Part shown: positions 21,340 to 33,307 of the stretch, one piece after another
How positions within the stretch are numbered: the first letter of the stretch is position 1
Layout: every line of letters begins with the position of its first letter
DNA from: Tillus elongatus
Taxonomy: Eukaryota > Arthropoda > Insecta > Coleoptera > Cleridae
Length of the DNA stretch: 64,000 nt
Assembly: GCA_964006375.1 (NCBI GenBank)
Contig: OZ023270.1
Span: forward strand, 55,348,536-55,412,535
Direction: 5' to 3'
Position numbers and translations under genes: made by a program
Notes under the pieces: model-generated
Told to the model about the DNA's origin: nothing
Databases searched by the model: none
The model's input: only the letters and a program-made list of their open reading frames with translations

Positions 21340-22540
21340 AGAGCGCTGTAGTAAGCCAACATAAATTGACACCCTGTATCTGTAATTATGGTAATGTGTT
21401 CGCACATAATCACTTATGACCTCCACATAGATAAGCAAATATAATTTTCTTCAACGGTTGACCCTATTCTAAACAGAATTGATTTTTAACGCCCTGTGGA
21501 ATGTTTTGCTGTAAAACATGATTTTTAGTATCAGATGTCTTGTAAATGGAGTAATAAACATGAAAGTTTATAATTTAATAGCATTATGTCTCATTTTATT
21601 TTTCCATCTGCCTCGCTAATAACATGGCTAACAGACGCGGTGACAATATCATTATCCCGTGTTTCTTGGGTTATGTCTTTTTTATTTCAACCAACCAACA
21701 TTATGGTCTAACATGCAGCTTACAACGCTACTATTTTATACCTTGTTTAATTTTTCTTGTGACTATTTGCATTTAACCCTTAAATGACAAAATATTATAA
21801 ATGCATTAAATTAGGAAGTGTTTTAGCATAGAGAATCCCTTTTGTTTGTTTGTTTTTAATGTAAAACATCGTATTATAGTAGGGAGCTGAAGCACTAATT
21901 GTTGACCTGGAGTGACCGTAGCTAAAAGAGTTTTGCTCGAGGCCAAAACAAGTTTAAAAAAATAATAGGAAGTGGGAATTTCTGAACACAGATAATATAA
22001 AATTATCTATATTTCACCGATACACGAGTATATGAGCCTAATCTATATGTCGAATATACTGGTAACTTAGCTTTTCCTATAAGTGAAGAGATACAGTATA
22101 CAGTGTGAGACAGTCAAATGGAATAAATACCGTATGTCAATTAGTATGCATATTTATGAAATACGTCAATTTTGGATTAAGAAATGACATCCTGCAACGT
22201 GAAAACTTGACCCCTACATTCAACCCCCTTCGAGTGACAGTTGGAACCCCCAAATTTTCAAATAGGAAGTAGGGGCTTGTGATAACCCTATTTGAAAGAT
22301 CTCTTCATTCTCTATTCAAGAATGCTGTGGTTTTAGATTTATTGCAAATATTTAAAGTAAAAAAAAAATCATCTGATCGACGAACTTCGCTACAACACAC
22401 TAAAAAATTAATAACTGGTCGCGTTTCATTTTTGATAAAAAGAAACATCAATGTTTATGCAGATGTTCAAAATTCATGCCTTGAGCGTCTTGGCAGCATC
22501 CTAGTCGTCAATAAAAATTCATTCTAAAGTTAATCAATAT
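21340..22540. other. Unassigned sequence with repeat remnants
   Basis: An ACACCCTGTAT motif (about 21391) and a ACAGTGTGAGACAGTCAAATGGAATAAAT-type segment at about 22098-22130, echoed at 62601-62626, suggest relics of insect DNA transposons. The ORF at 22279-22527 (82 residues) is not recognised. Confidence 0.35.
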
Positions 22541-23160
22541 CTGAGGCGTGACCGACCTAATCGCAATTGTTAGCCAGTTCAATGCATCGTTACGTTTTAA
22601 TGCCATACTCTAATAGCCTTTAAACGTGCGATCGTACTGGACATTCCAACAATTTTCGTCTATTGGAAATATTAAGTCAAGGTACTGCTGGACATCAATT
22701 TGGTAATGTGCTGGCGCTCCATCCTGCTGGAATCATATCACATTTGCTGGAACTTGTGGGTTTTCTCTGATCAGGATAGAAGTTTGCCAAAGCTGGCACG
22801 ACATTATTTTGGAACAGTCCTAAATAAACACCTCCATTTAAATTGACATCAATAAAAATGGACCAATGAGATGATTTCTAACTATTACTGACCAAACATT
22901 AACCTTTTCGGGGTATTGCGCATGCTCTTCACTCATCCAGTGTGGATTTTCTTTAGCTCAGTAGCGACATGTTTGGCGCTTAGCATGGCCGTGGAGTGCA
23001 AAACTGCACGTATCAGTAAACAAGACATGTTTTAGGTGGCTAACATGCTATCTGACATTTACATCATTTAACCATAAAAGACGTTTTTCTATCAAAATCG
23101 TCTATCGTGAGGTCTTGAGTTTGTATCAATTTTGCGGTACGGTTGGCACAGTCATCATTT
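22540..23160 (-). pseudogene. Mariner/IS630-type transposase relic
   Basis: Minus-strand reading with many stops gives VLFTDTCSFALHGHAKRQ, then ENPHWMSEEHAQYPEKVNVW, NHLIGPF, FQQDGAPAHY and a WPP-less tail. This is the DDE catalytic region (LFSDE, VNVW, QQDGAPAH) of a mariner-like transposase family frequent in insects; the first catalytic region already has substitutions (TDT in place of SDE). Clearly dead. Confidence 0.75.
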
Positions 23161-23666
23161 TTTTAAAAAAAGAGTAATTATTTCAACTCTTTTTTCTACA
23201 GGATACACTATTGTGAAATTAATTTTCGGTAGTACTATCAAGTATCAAACCGACCGATAAACTGAAATATAAAACCGCATTTCTCTCATTCCGATAAGAA
23301 ATGTTCTGATAGTAAATTTTTTGTTTACAAACCAACAAAACCTTGACTATCACATTTCTTGTTAGAATGAGTGGAATGCGTTTTTGCATCTTCAACTGTG
23401 AATAATTTTTAAACGAGTTGATAAAACTTCCAAAAAAATTAGTGTGTTGAATTCAGAAAAGAAAGAGCTCTCAAATGATGTAACACTCGACCCATGTTCC
23501 CTATTTAAAATATAAGGGTTGTTATCAGTACCCTTAAGGGGTTGATGTGACAAAGTTGAGTTTTATGTCAAAACATGTCCCCCTCAATATTAAAATTGCC
23601 GTGTTTCAGCGTTTCTTAAAAAAAATTCTCTGGACGCAAATCGATCGGTTTCGTTTTCAACGCGCC

Positions 23667-23776
<110 letters not shown>

Positions 23777-23881
23777 GTTGGTAGTAGCTTGCCGGTGAAA
23801 TTTGAAAAAACTGAGTTTAAACCACAACCAAATATACATTTAAATAAAACATACAAACACAGCTGGCTGATAAGAATTATT

Positions 23882-24186
23882 GCTTTTTTTAACGTCGGTC
23901 TATTTCCGCGACTATGGCCAATCACCGACGCCAGGGAGCAGTTTCACTTCACTATCCTGGAAATTTTGCTTTATGTAAGGAGGGTAGGGATATTTAACGT
24001 GCCCGACATCGCATGGACACGGGACCGACGGATATACGCCCCCTCCGAAGGGCGGAATGACGAAACAACATCGGTTGATGTTAATTGTACAGTTTGTACT
24101 GAAAAAGTGAAAGGAGAACCCTGGGATTGAACCCGCTACCCTTCGGTTTAGAGGCACACGTTCCTACCACTGAACCACGGAGGCTC
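23882..24186 (-). mobile_element. tRNA-derived SINE
   Basis: Minus strand: the head at 24186 down to about 24115 resembles a tRNA with an A box (TGGTTCAGTGGTAGGAACG-like) and a B box (GGTTCAATCCCAGGG); then a body containing CCGTCGGTCCCGTGTCCATG and a tail GAAATAGACCGACGTTAAAA. Full copies of the same SINE are at 46881-47228 and 47643-48002, and a 5'-truncated one is at 48785-48975. Confidence 0.85.
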
Positions 24187-24335
24187 TTTGATGTATTTTG
24201 GATTCAAATTAATTATGGTGCCGTCAGGCTTACCAATTATTTTCTGTAACTAAGTGAAGACTGGGAGACCTGTGATAGGCACTGATAGGTACACTTGGAG
24301 AACCCAAATCACCACCACATCATTTAAAAAAATTT

Positions 24336-25271
24336 GGGACGCAGCAAGTGCGTTATGGTAGTGAAGTTTCATAAAAATGTTTTTAATAGCAAATATGTAT
24401 GTATGTATCACATCGATAACTCAAAAAATAATGTGCCGATTTTGATTACATTTGGTGAATAAATTCCTTTTGCAAATGGCTCGGATAAGTTCGTTAGCCA
24501 GGAAAATCTGCCCATGTTTTCCCGAAAAATGTTGCGTTTTCTTTCGAAAAAAAATTATATCTCCGGAATTAACAAAGTAAGGGCAATCAAATTTGGTACC
24601 CGGGTTTATATCCTTATAGGTAAGTTACCTACCAATACATTACATAATTAATATATGCACATTTTTTTCATATCTTTTATAATAACGGATATATTGAGCT
24701 TTAATGATTTTTTACGAAAATTCGACAAAAATTATATACCATCAAACGATAAACTCTATAGCTAAGACTACTGCCAAGCATCAGAGAAAGGGTCTATTTC
24801 AAATGAATTTTCTGGAAACATTTTAGTAAATTGAAGGATAATGACGGTTGAAACTAAGACTTCAGGGTTTGTAAAACATCCTTCTTGAGAAATTTGATTT
24901 CCATAGCCCATATTAGATTCAAGTTATTTGCCTAAATGTTGCCAATTTTGACATTTTAAATCGCAACTTTGACGTTTTGAGGAAAACTCCAATTTATTTT
25001 TCTTTAAATGCCTATAACTTTTTTGTCTTTTGACCTACAGAGCTAAATTAGTAGGTGACTTACCTATAACGATATAAACCCACGTACCAAATCTGGTTGC
25101 CCTTACTTTGTTAGTTCCGGAGATATACATTTTTTTCGAAAGAAAATACAAAATTTTCCGGGAAAACCTGGGACGATTTTCCTGGCTAACGAACCTATCC
25201 AAGCCATTTGCAAAAGGAAGGTATTTGCCAAATTTAAGCAAAATCATCCCATTATTTTTTGAGTTATCGGT

Positions 25272-25336
<65 letters not shown>

Positions 25337-25477
25337 ATATAAGAATTGAAACTGACCCCGGATATGTGTTCTGCGGGGCCTAAGTAGCGCTCATTTGAAG
25401 AAATTTTTTCAAAATTCAATGTTCGGGATCTTCTTATTAGTGATTTTTTTTAAAGAAAATTCACTAAAATCTCAGGT
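24336..25477 (+). mobile_element. Family H composite copy with internal inverted repeat
   Basis: Begins GGGACGCAGCAAGTG at 24336. A module of about 200 bp (24420-24625: AACTCAAAAAATAATGTGCCG ... CTTATAGGTAAG) recurs inverted at about 25055-25265, with some 430 bp in between that recur at 38.6-39.0 and 45.95-46.35 kb. Then come (TA)n (25275-25333) and the 3' module with its terminal hairpin at about 25430-25475. No coding capacity. Confidence 0.7.
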
Positions 25478-26946
25478 CGGGTCAGGTCACATTTTAAAAA
25501 CCCAACCTGCGGTTTTTTAAAATGTGTTGTGGTGATTTGGATTCTCCAAGTGTATTTATACTTAATTATTTTCTGTGATATGCGCTTTGCATACGTTATA
25601 TGTTTATCATTTTTAATACTCGATATTTAAAACCAAACACATATCACGTTTATGACAACAATAAGCTGGTTGACATGTTGATAATTTATGAGAAGTGAAT
25701 CGTTGTTCAACGAGCGAGAGAAACAGTTAGTTGAATGCAGCAATATCGTGGAGCAAATGCGGGACAGCCTAAAAATGTGCAGAATGGTAAAAAAATCCAA
25801 ATCTTATCGAGGAAGATTAAATAACCCGTGTTATCTCATCATTTTAAGTGTCAACTTTCTCACTTGTCGAACAGTTTGCTACGAAACTTTGGAACTTTGG
25901 AATGACCTTTCGCCAGGCATATTTCCAGATTTATATAATCTCACAAATAATGGTCGTAAGATCAAACTCCTACAACACATGAGTTTAATAAAGTTATCTT
26001 GAGCGACTTAACTGTGTTTTTTTAGACATCTCAGTTCTCTCTAGTTTACAACCGATCTAGGAGGTATATTATCTGTAATTAATGTATGTACTGTTTTTCG
26101 GATACATTTTTCGGTTTAGCATTGTTAACTACCCTAGAAATAGCGTTATTTCTTGATAAAAGAACGTTTTGCTTAATAATCTATAACTGTTTGACTGCTT
26201 TCAAAATTATTATTACTAATGTTTCTTTAAAACTTTTTAATAAGTGTTAATTTTTAGAATATGTCCTGTAAAATTAGAGGCAAATCTTTTCTAAAGTACA
26301 ATACAAAAAACAGAGTAATGTTAATGTTACTCTCAGAATATAAAAGCACCATCAAAGTATATTTTCACCACAGCCAATTATTTAAAGTGGAAAACAGAAG
26401 TCTCTTCGTTTTCTTTTCATACTTGGCTGAGCTCAGTTTAGATCGGCTGACAATGCAACTGTTGAATAGTCCTAAAGTTAATTTCGCTAATGAGCTTCCA
26501 CCACCTTCATTTGAGATATCTTTTGACTTTTTTTTTGCCCTATATACATATTTCAGCGATACCGAGTAGATAAATAAACAAATAAGGGAACGTAAACTTG
26601 GAAGAGATAATCCTGAAAGAGAGTTGTTCTTTCGTTTACGACCTCTCATAAAATGAATTTTACGGAATAAGTTTGAAAAGACCTAACGTTCCTCCCTCAA
26701 GACATAAGAACATCAACGTTACAGCGCTCGGAATGCAATATTGCTTACCTTTCTTGCCTCTAATTTATTATTAGGTACATCCGAAAACACAGTTAATCAC
26801 GAAATCGTTCATTCATTACAGTAATGGTCCAATGTTAAAATTCTTTGTAGCAAATATTACGTTCAGCAAATTTAATGTAACGACTGACTAATTATTTTAC
26901 TTTATCCACTATGTTTTTAAAAACGTCCTGGTCAAACAAGTACGTT
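25478..26946. other. Unassigned region with a possible exon
   Basis: Starts with PLE-like debris (GTGTTGTGGTGATTTGG at about 25524). Otherwise AT-rich. ORF 26261-26569 (102 residues) has no recognised motif. Confidence 0.35.
25688..26002 (+). CDS. Unrecognised ORF, possibly containing a host exon
   Basis: The first 34 codons (NEREKQLVECSNIVEQMRDS and onwards) read as a charged coiled-coil-like helix with balanced codon use, ending near a GTAAAA that could be a weak donor at 25787. The downstream part is richer in hydrophobic residues and less protein-like. Function unknown; it could also be a chance ORF. Confidence 0.25.
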   Translation: MRSESLFNEREKQLVECSNIVEQMRDSLKMCRMVKKSKSYRGRLNNPCYLIILSVNFLTCRTVCYETLELWNDLSPGIFPDLYNLTNNGRKIKLLQHMSLIKLS

Positions 26947-27998
26947 ATACTACCGACTTGGAGACTATTCCTCTGGCTTTACTGCTGGGTTTCGATTCTG
27001 TAGGTGAAGGACGTAGCCAGCGCGTAAGCTAACTGGAGCAAGCGGCCCTTCTGAATTCTAGATGTTCTAGGATGTTCTCAACGTTTCGGTGACTAGTTTC
27101 GGTGCTTGACAGCATTCTCAGACAGATAAAAATTGAATTAATAGGAAACCATGACAACTACAAATAAAGATCTGTTGTTATGTTATGATGTTTTGATAAA
27201 AAAATTCATCAAAATTGAAAATAAAATGAAACACAGATGATACAAAGAACATATTTCTACATTTGCAAAACATATTATTGATACCGAACATAGACCTACA
27301 GTAAATAATCGCATACAACCATAACATTTTTGTAATAACAAAAGTAAAGTAGACTTTTTTGAAGCTTTAGAAGTCAAAAAGCACACACTCGACAATAGCA
27401 ACTTTGTTTTAAATGAGCAAACTGATATAATGAATTCCCCTTTCTTGGATATCCTTCTTCGTAATTAAATAAGTGAAAGAAAATAAATTTAACAATTTGT
27501 TTTCACAAAAGTTGTAATAGGATAATAAGTTGATATATGTCGATACTTTCGTTGTATAGAGTCCGCTTTATTACTGTTGTTGTTTAATTATTGTATTGTT
27601 GTAACTGTTATTATAGTTATTACTGTTATAGGCTAGTTCTATTTTTATATTAAATATTGACATACATCAGGTAGACATTTTGAAAACCTCATGCGTCATT
27701 TGTGTTTGATTTTCTTTTCAATTTTGATGAATTTTTTGATCAAAACATCATAACATAGCAACAGATCATTATTTGTAGTTGTCATGATTTCGTATTGTTT
27801 CAATTTTTATCTGTATGGGAACACTGTCAAGCAGCAAAACTAGTCGCAGAAACGTTGAAGAACATCCTAGAACATCTAGAATTCACAAGGGCCGCTTGCT
27901 CCAGTTAGCTTACGCGCTGGCTACGTCCTCCACATACAGAACCGAAACCCAACAGTGAAGCCAGAGAAGTAGTCTGTATGTAGTATGAACCAGTTTCA
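26947..27998. mobile_element. PLE relic with inverted terminal copies
   Basis: About 250 bp at each end are inverted copies of each other (26947-27195 and 27745-27998; shared block GGACGTAGCCAGCGCGTAAG and hammerhead-like CCGAAAC motifs). Between them, plus-strand frames give pieces of a PLE endonuclease C-terminal region (HNIFVITK, FFEALEVKKHT-like, NSPFLDIL), with frameshifts. The interior also matches the PLE remnant of the giant palindrome (16330-16620). Confidence 0.65.
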
Positions 27999-28139
27999 CC
28001 AAGTAAGAGAAACAACAATCAATGAAGTATGTTATAGTATCGATTTTGTTTTAAATTCCACTTTACAATATTGGAGTCATTTAGTTGCGTAGACGTAGTC
28101 GAGTAAAGAAGGCCATGCAAATTTGGATATTTCTAACGT

Positions 28140-28684
28140 ACTCGGTTGGCTCTAATGTACGTCACTCCTCGATAAACTCTGACCGTATGGATGTCTCTCC
28201 ACACTTTGTTTATGAATATTTAGTTTTCTGAGAGAGCGCTGCTTGCATGTGTTTTGATGGTGTTTTGTCGAATGTATGTATTGGAAATTAACAAGGGTGA
28301 TCCACGTGGCTCGTTTCCGGCTTTCACGCTTTGCTTTTTTCTTTTAACATATAAATGGCCTTCTATCTAGTGATGGGAATCGCTGTTGCTCTTGAATACT
28401 CGTATGTAATCGTTACTTTCGGACTCGGTATTGGTTACTTTATATTCTTTACTGAGTAATCATTGGTGATACGTACGTTCTGTAGACCTGGTACGATTAG
28501 CTACACCACACATTCTCATTACCGAATACCGATCGGTCACCTCACGCTTCTTTCTCAAAGATTGACTAATACGCCTGAGCACAGTCTGTCCGGATTTCGT
28601 TGCTTCTTTCGGGTATCACGGTTATGGGTAGAGATATAAAGTTGCAGTTTTCACAATACTGTACAACTTGTTTGTTTAAATAAG
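28140..28684 (+). pseudogene. LINE-derived segment, copy A
   Basis: Contains a decayed RT signature: EINKGDPRGSF-like, corresponding to the GVPQGS motif of non-LTR RTs, followed by FTL. Its second copy (31934-33660) aligns over several hundred bases. In copy A the site TCTTGAATACTCGTATGTAATCG (28401-28423) is uninterrupted; in copy B the equivalent site holds the ribozyme array. Confidence 0.55.
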
Positions 28685-28696
28685 ATGCTTAACTAA
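28685..28696 (+). repeat. Left target duplication of the PLE pair, ATGCTTAACTAA
   Basis: Repeated at 31922-31933; the LINE-derived segment is continuous across the two. Confidence 0.75.
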
Positions 28697-28750
28697 CTAA
28701 ACAATGAATGAAAGGCTTATCACCAGACAACAAATTCATTTAAATTCACT

Positions 28751-28801
28751 TTCCAACGCGTTTCGACCTCCAAGAGGTCAACCTCAGGGGATAAATCTAT
28801 A
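28751..28801 (-). ncRNA. Hammerhead-like fold in PLE tail (minus copy)
   Basis: Minus strand: CCC - CTGAGGT - T - GACCTC/GAGGTC stem - GAAA - CGCG - TT - GGA. Layout fits a hammerhead with a self-complementary stem III (ACGCGT), but the conserved CTGANGA is CTGAGGT and an extra T precedes stem II. Activity doubtful. Confidence 0.45.
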
Positions 28802-29657
28802 ATCACAATAAGAAAGGTGTGTCAGAAAAACATTAGTTTTTCCGGTAGGCAATTGTGCACGTTAAAACACAATGATGACAAGATATTCTCTACAGAAAAG
28901 TCAAAAGTTAAAATCACAAGTCACACAGTAAAATGTTAACTAACAGTCAAGCTAAAATCTGAGAAAGCTACAAAATGGCACAGGAAGATACAGTAACACA
29001 CCCTAAAAAACTATGTTAAAGCTAAATAAAAACATGCAATTAAAAGTCAATTAAACTAAATACCAGAGCAAAATGAAAAGCGTTGAAAGCTACAAGATTG
29101 CAAAAGTCTATTGTATGAACAATTAAGTATTCAAGTATATTGTAGAAAACAAAGCAGGCTAACGAGTAAACCTGACAGGTCAAACAACACAAGCAGGCAG
29201 GCACAATCAAGCAGAAACCCAATGAGAACCACTAATTTTAAAGAAATTTATGAAAGAATTACAATGAATAAAACAAAATGGACACCTTACTTGAATCATT
29301 CTCAAAAATTGTACTTGAAACTGTACAAAAGGTTCAACAGGACAAGACTTCATCCTTTGTACCAGGGGCCCTGCAACACTACATCTGAATTCGCCAGAAA
29401 ATTTGTCTAAACAAACATCAATAAAAAAGATCGGCGATTTAAAAAATGAAAGCATTGATGAGGGCAGCCATTATTCCAACTTGAACAGGCCAGGGGCACC
29501 GGCGCAGGTGCAGAAGAGTGAATGAGAAACAAATGTCAGAAGCTTCATATGTCAATGACAAGTAAAGTAGGAAATGGAAGGAGAGCCACAGAGCAGCCAT
29601 ATTCAAGACATCATACTTCTGGTCTAATAGAAAATCATAGAGTTCAGCAGCACTTAT

Positions 29658-30716
29658 TTACACTAATTGGCGATAGAGGGAACGAAAGTTAGTTATGTCA
29701 GTGTTGGACAAGTTCAAAACTTCACTGGCTTGGTAGCTGAAATGTTTGAAAATCTCAATTTCTTCTAAAACAAATTGTTCTACACCAAAATTTGAAGGGT
29801 GTAAAATCTCAGCATCTGTATTTTTGTTAAAGCAGTGACCACTCTTCCTCAAATGGCAACCAAATACTGACGTGTCATTATTGGGTTGGTTTCTACTTCT
29901 GAGGTGTTCCGTGATTCTGGTGCCCAATGATCTTCCGGTTCTTCCAATATAGACAGATTTACAACCGGGGGTACCACATCTAAATCGATAGACACCTGAC
30001 TTCTTCAGGTCTGGGAGGTTATCTTTGTTGTGAATGAACAGATTGTTAATGGTGTTCAAAGACTTGAATGAAAACTTGACATTGTCGCATCTGAGTGCCT
30101 TGACAATGGCGTTGGACACAGGACCACAATAGGTGACAGGGAAATATGATATCCTTTCAGGTTGAGAGAGGGGTAGACTGGTGCTCGCCTCAATCAATAG
30201 CTGACGGCTCCTTCTGTTAACCATCTTATCAACAATTTTGAGTGGGTACTCGTTATTAAATGCGAGTTGCTTAATGAGGTTTAGTTATCTGATGAAGTCG
30301 GTCCCCGACAGTGGGACTCTGAACAATCTGTCAACCAAAAATCTGAGTGAGGCCATCTTGTGAGACATATGATGGCAAGACTTGATTGGAATGAGGTGGT
30401 CGGTCTGAGTAGGTTTTCTGTAAATGTCAAATGATATATTCTGGTTACTCCTCTTCAAGTTCAGGTCGAGGAAGCTTATGGACGACTCAGTTTCTAACTC
30501 CATCGTGAAATAGACGTTGATGTGCAGGGCATTCAGCCAACCATGGAACAGGTGTAGCTGCTCTATGGTACCCGACCAAATCACCAGAATGTCATCAAGA
30601 TAACGTGACCAGGAAGAAACGTATCTCAAATAGGGATTATAATCTCTGAAAACCAATTCCCTCTCAAAGAAACTTATAAATACCTTCACGCAAAAAGGTG
30701 TCAAGGGGTTACCCAT
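29658..30716 (-). pseudogene. PLE reverse transcriptase (C-terminal half) and GIY-YIG endonuclease
   Basis: Upper part (30716-30285): RT palm with a MGNPLTP motif, the catalytic box YLDDILVIW, SFLDL and FDIYRKPTQTDH. After a stop/frameshift near 30285, the lower part (30224-29658) has the GIY-YIG nuclease: SGVYRFRC, a CxxxC, SVYIGRTGRSLGTRITEH, a GHCFN segment, and the conserved Glu within VLEEIEIF. The protein lacks the RT N-terminus: sequence ends at the junction with the inverted copy. This is the best preserved PLE here, with a canonical YLDD and intact nuclease motifs, yet not a complete ORF. Confidence 0.9.
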
Positions 30717-30734
30717 GGGGAGACCATTTGAGCC

Positions 30735-30931
30735 ATTTGAGGGAGAGTGGCCACCGCTTTAACAAAAATACAGATGCTGAGATTTTACACCCTTCAAATT
30801 TTGGTGTAGAACAATTTGTTTTAGAAGAAATTGAGATTTTCAAACATTTTAACTACCAAGCCAATGAAGTTTTGAACTTGTCCAACACTGACATAACTAA
30901 CTTTCCTTCCTTCTATGGCCAATTAGTGTAA
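30735..30931 (+). pseudogene. PLE endonuclease C-terminus, inverted partial copy
   Basis: From SGHRFN to the stop at 30931 it is the same C-terminus as the minus copy (GVEQFVLEEIEIFKHF). It joins abruptly to the minus-strand RT at about 30716-30735. The rest of the nuclease and RT are absent. Confidence 0.85.
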
Positions 30932-31787
30932 TAAGTGCTGCTGAACTCTATGGTTTTCTATTTGGCCAGAAGTATGATGTCTTGAAGATGGTTGCTCTGT
31001 GGCTCTCCTTCCATTTCCTACTCTACTTGTCATTGACATATGACGCTTCTGACATTTGTTTCTCATTCACTCTTCTGCACCTGCGCCGGTGCCCCTGGCC
31101 TGTTCAAGTTGGAATAATGGCTGCCCTCATCAATGCTTTCATTTTTTAAATCGCCGATCTTTTTTATTGATGTTTGTTTAGACAAATTTTCTGGCGAATT
31201 CAGATGTAGTGTTGCAGGACCCCTGGTACAAAGGATGAAGTCTTGTCCTGTTGAACCTTTTGTATAGTTTCAAGTACAATTTTTGAGAATGATTCAAGTA
31301 AGTGGTGTCCATTTTGTTTTATTCATTGTAATTCTTTCATAAATTTCTTTAAAATTAGCGGTTCTCATTGGGTTTCTGCTTGATTGTGCCTGCCTGCTTG
31401 TGTTGTTTGACCTGTCAGCTTTACTCATTGGCCTGCTTTGTTTTCTACAATAGACTTCAATACTTAATTGTTCAGACAATAGACTTTTGCAATCTTGTAG
31501 CTTTCAACGCTTTTCATTTTGCTCTGGTATTTAGTTTAATTGACTTTTAATTGCATGTTTTTATTTAGCTTTAACATAGTTTTTTAGAGTGTGTTACTGT
31601 ATCTTCCTGTGTCATTTTTTAGCTCTCTCAGATTTTAGCTTGACTGTTAGTTAACATTTTACTGTGTGACTTGTGATTTTAACTTTTGACTTTTCTGTAG
31701 ACAATATGTTGTCATCTAACGTGCACAATTGCCTACCGGAAAAACTAATGTTTTTCGACACACCTTTCTTATTGTGATTATAGATTT

Positions 31788-31832
31788 ATCCCCTCAGGAT
31801 GACCTCTTGGAGGTCGAAACGCGTTGGGAAGT
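31788..31832 (+). ncRNA. Hammerhead-like fold in PLE tail (plus copy)
   Basis: CCC - CTCAGGA - T - GACCTC/GAGGTC - GAAA - CGCG - TT - GGG. Same architecture as the minus copy but with a different core mutation (CTCAGGA), so the ancestral core was probably CTGAGGA. Confidence 0.45.
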
Positions 31833-32205
31833 GAATTTAAATAAATTTGTTGTCCGATGAGAAGCCTTTTATTCAATGTTTAGTTATATCCATCCCAGAC
31901 TGTGTGACGTTCAGAAATGAAATGCTTAACTAAGGTGCCGAAATCAAAACTCCAATGTGGCACTAAATCAAAACTCCAATGTGGCACGAAATCAAAATCC
32001 AAAACTCGAGAAATTCTGACCGTATGGATATATCTCTACCTATTTAGTTTTCTAAGAGATTGCAGCTTGCATGTGGTTGTTGATGATATTTTGTTCAATG
32101 TATGTATTGGAAATTAGCGAAGGTGTTCCACACGGCTCGCTTCTGGATTTCACGCTTTTTTTCACACATTAATGACCTTATATCTAGTGATGGGAATCGC
32201 CGTTG

Positions 32206-32218
32206 CTTTTCAATGCTC
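32206..32218 (+). repeat. Left 13-bp target duplication of the ribozyme array
   Basis: CTTTTCAATGCTC, repeated at 33327-33339. The first C could be coincidental (12-13 bp). Confidence 0.9.
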
Positions 32219-32426
32219 AAAACACTAAGTGAGTGGTGAACGTGTCGCCACCTAGTTCGGAACCAAGTACTATGTTGTCACGCCCGCTCCAAATAACACA
32301 GAGTGTTAAAAATAGAGACAGTATACAACTAACTAACAATTTAAAAAATTGTTAGCCCTGGCCCATTTCTACCCCAATATAGGGACAAAGTATGTAAGAC
32401 TAGATGCATTCTCGCAACAATTAGAA

Positions 32427-32467
32427 CCGTAGACCGGTTTCGCTCTCATTAGAGCTCTTCAGTACGG
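32427..32467 (-). ncRNA. Hammerhead ribozyme, unit 1
   Basis: Minus strand: stem I CCGTA/TACGG, core CTGAAGA, stem II GCTCT-AATG-AGAGC, GAAA, minimal stem III CCGG, cleavage triplet GTC. All conserved core bases present. The stem I continues outside after an internal loop (TATG / TT) with a helix ACAATTAG/CTAATTGT. Confidence 0.9.
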
Positions 32468-32730
32468 CATACTAATTGTAGCAAAAATGCACCAAAAATA
32501 ACACGGCTATCGTATAGCCAGTCTCAAAACACTAAGTGAGTGGTGAACGTGTCGCCACCTAGTTCGGAACCAAGTACTATGTTGTCACGCCCGCTCCAAA
32601 TAACACAGTGTTAAAAATAGAGACAGTATACAACTAACTAACAATTTAAAAATTGTTAGCCCTGGCCCATTTCTACCCCAATATAGGGACAAAGGATGTA
32701 AGACTAGATGCATTCTCGCAACAATTAGAA

Positions 32731-32771
32731 CCGTAGACCGGTTTCGCTCTCATTAGAGCTCTTCAGTACGG
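32731..32771 (-). ncRNA. Hammerhead ribozyme, unit 2
   Basis: Identical core to unit 1. Confidence 0.9.
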
Positions 32772-33037
32772 CATACTAATTGTAGCAAAAATGCACCAAA
32801 AATAACACGGCTATCGTATAGCCAGTCTTAAAACACTAAGTGACTGGTGAACGTGTCGCCACCTAGTTCGGAACCAAGTACTATGTTGTCACGCCCGCTC
32901 CAAATAACACAGAGTGTTAAAAATAGAGACAGTATACAACTAACTAACAATTTAAAAAATTGTTAGCCCTGGCCCATTTCTACCCCAATATAGGGACAAA
33001 GTATGTAAGACTAGATGCATTCTCGCAACAATTAGAA

Positions 33038-33078
33038 CCGTAGACCGGTTTCGCTCTCATTAGAGCTCTTCAGTGCGG
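33038..33078 (-). ncRNA. Hammerhead ribozyme, unit 3
   Basis: Same core; one base of stem I changed (CCGCA), leaving a C.A mismatch. Confidence 0.87.
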
Positions 33079-33238
33079 CATACTAATTGTAGCAAAAATG
33101 CACCAAAACACTCTGTGTTATTTGGAGCGGGCGTGACAACATAGTACTTGGTTCCGAACTAGGTGGCGACACGTTCACCACTCACTTAGTGTTTTAAGAC
33201 TGGCTATACGATAGCCGTGTTATTTTTGGTGCATTTTT

Positions 33239-33307
33239 GCTACAATTAGTATGCCGTACTGAAGAGCTCTAATGAGAGCGAAACCGGTCTACGGTTCTAA
33301 TTGTTGC
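33239..33307 (+). ncRNA. Hammerhead ribozyme, inverted unit 4 (extended fold)
   Basis: Core 33254-33294 as in unit 1 but on the plus strand; predicted cleavage between 33289 and 33290. Outer stem I: 33239-33249 pairs with 33297-33307 with one mismatch, separated from the inner stem I by the loop TATG (33250-33253) against TT (33295-33296), a natural place for loop I-loop II contacts. Confidence 0.9.

Larger units (their letters stand above)
28697..31921. mobile_element. Head-to-head pair of PLE copies
   Basis: A longer copy on the minus strand (30716 down to 28697) and a 5'-truncated copy on the plus strand (about 30717 to 31921) meet near 30716. Their 3' parts are about 95% identical inverted repeats (28711-29700 versus about 30880-31890). 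Flanked by a 12-bp duplication, so both were inserted together. Confidence 0.85.

Noticed and set aside
22098..22130. A target-site or promoter motif shared with 62601-62626
   Set aside because: Only a short phrase is shared and no element ends can be defined; left as unassigned repeat debris.
29111..29455. ORFs in the 3' tails of the PLE pair (also 31294-31550)
   Set aside because: Mirror-image, non-coding tail sequence of PLE; no conserved domain and opposite to the element's sense.
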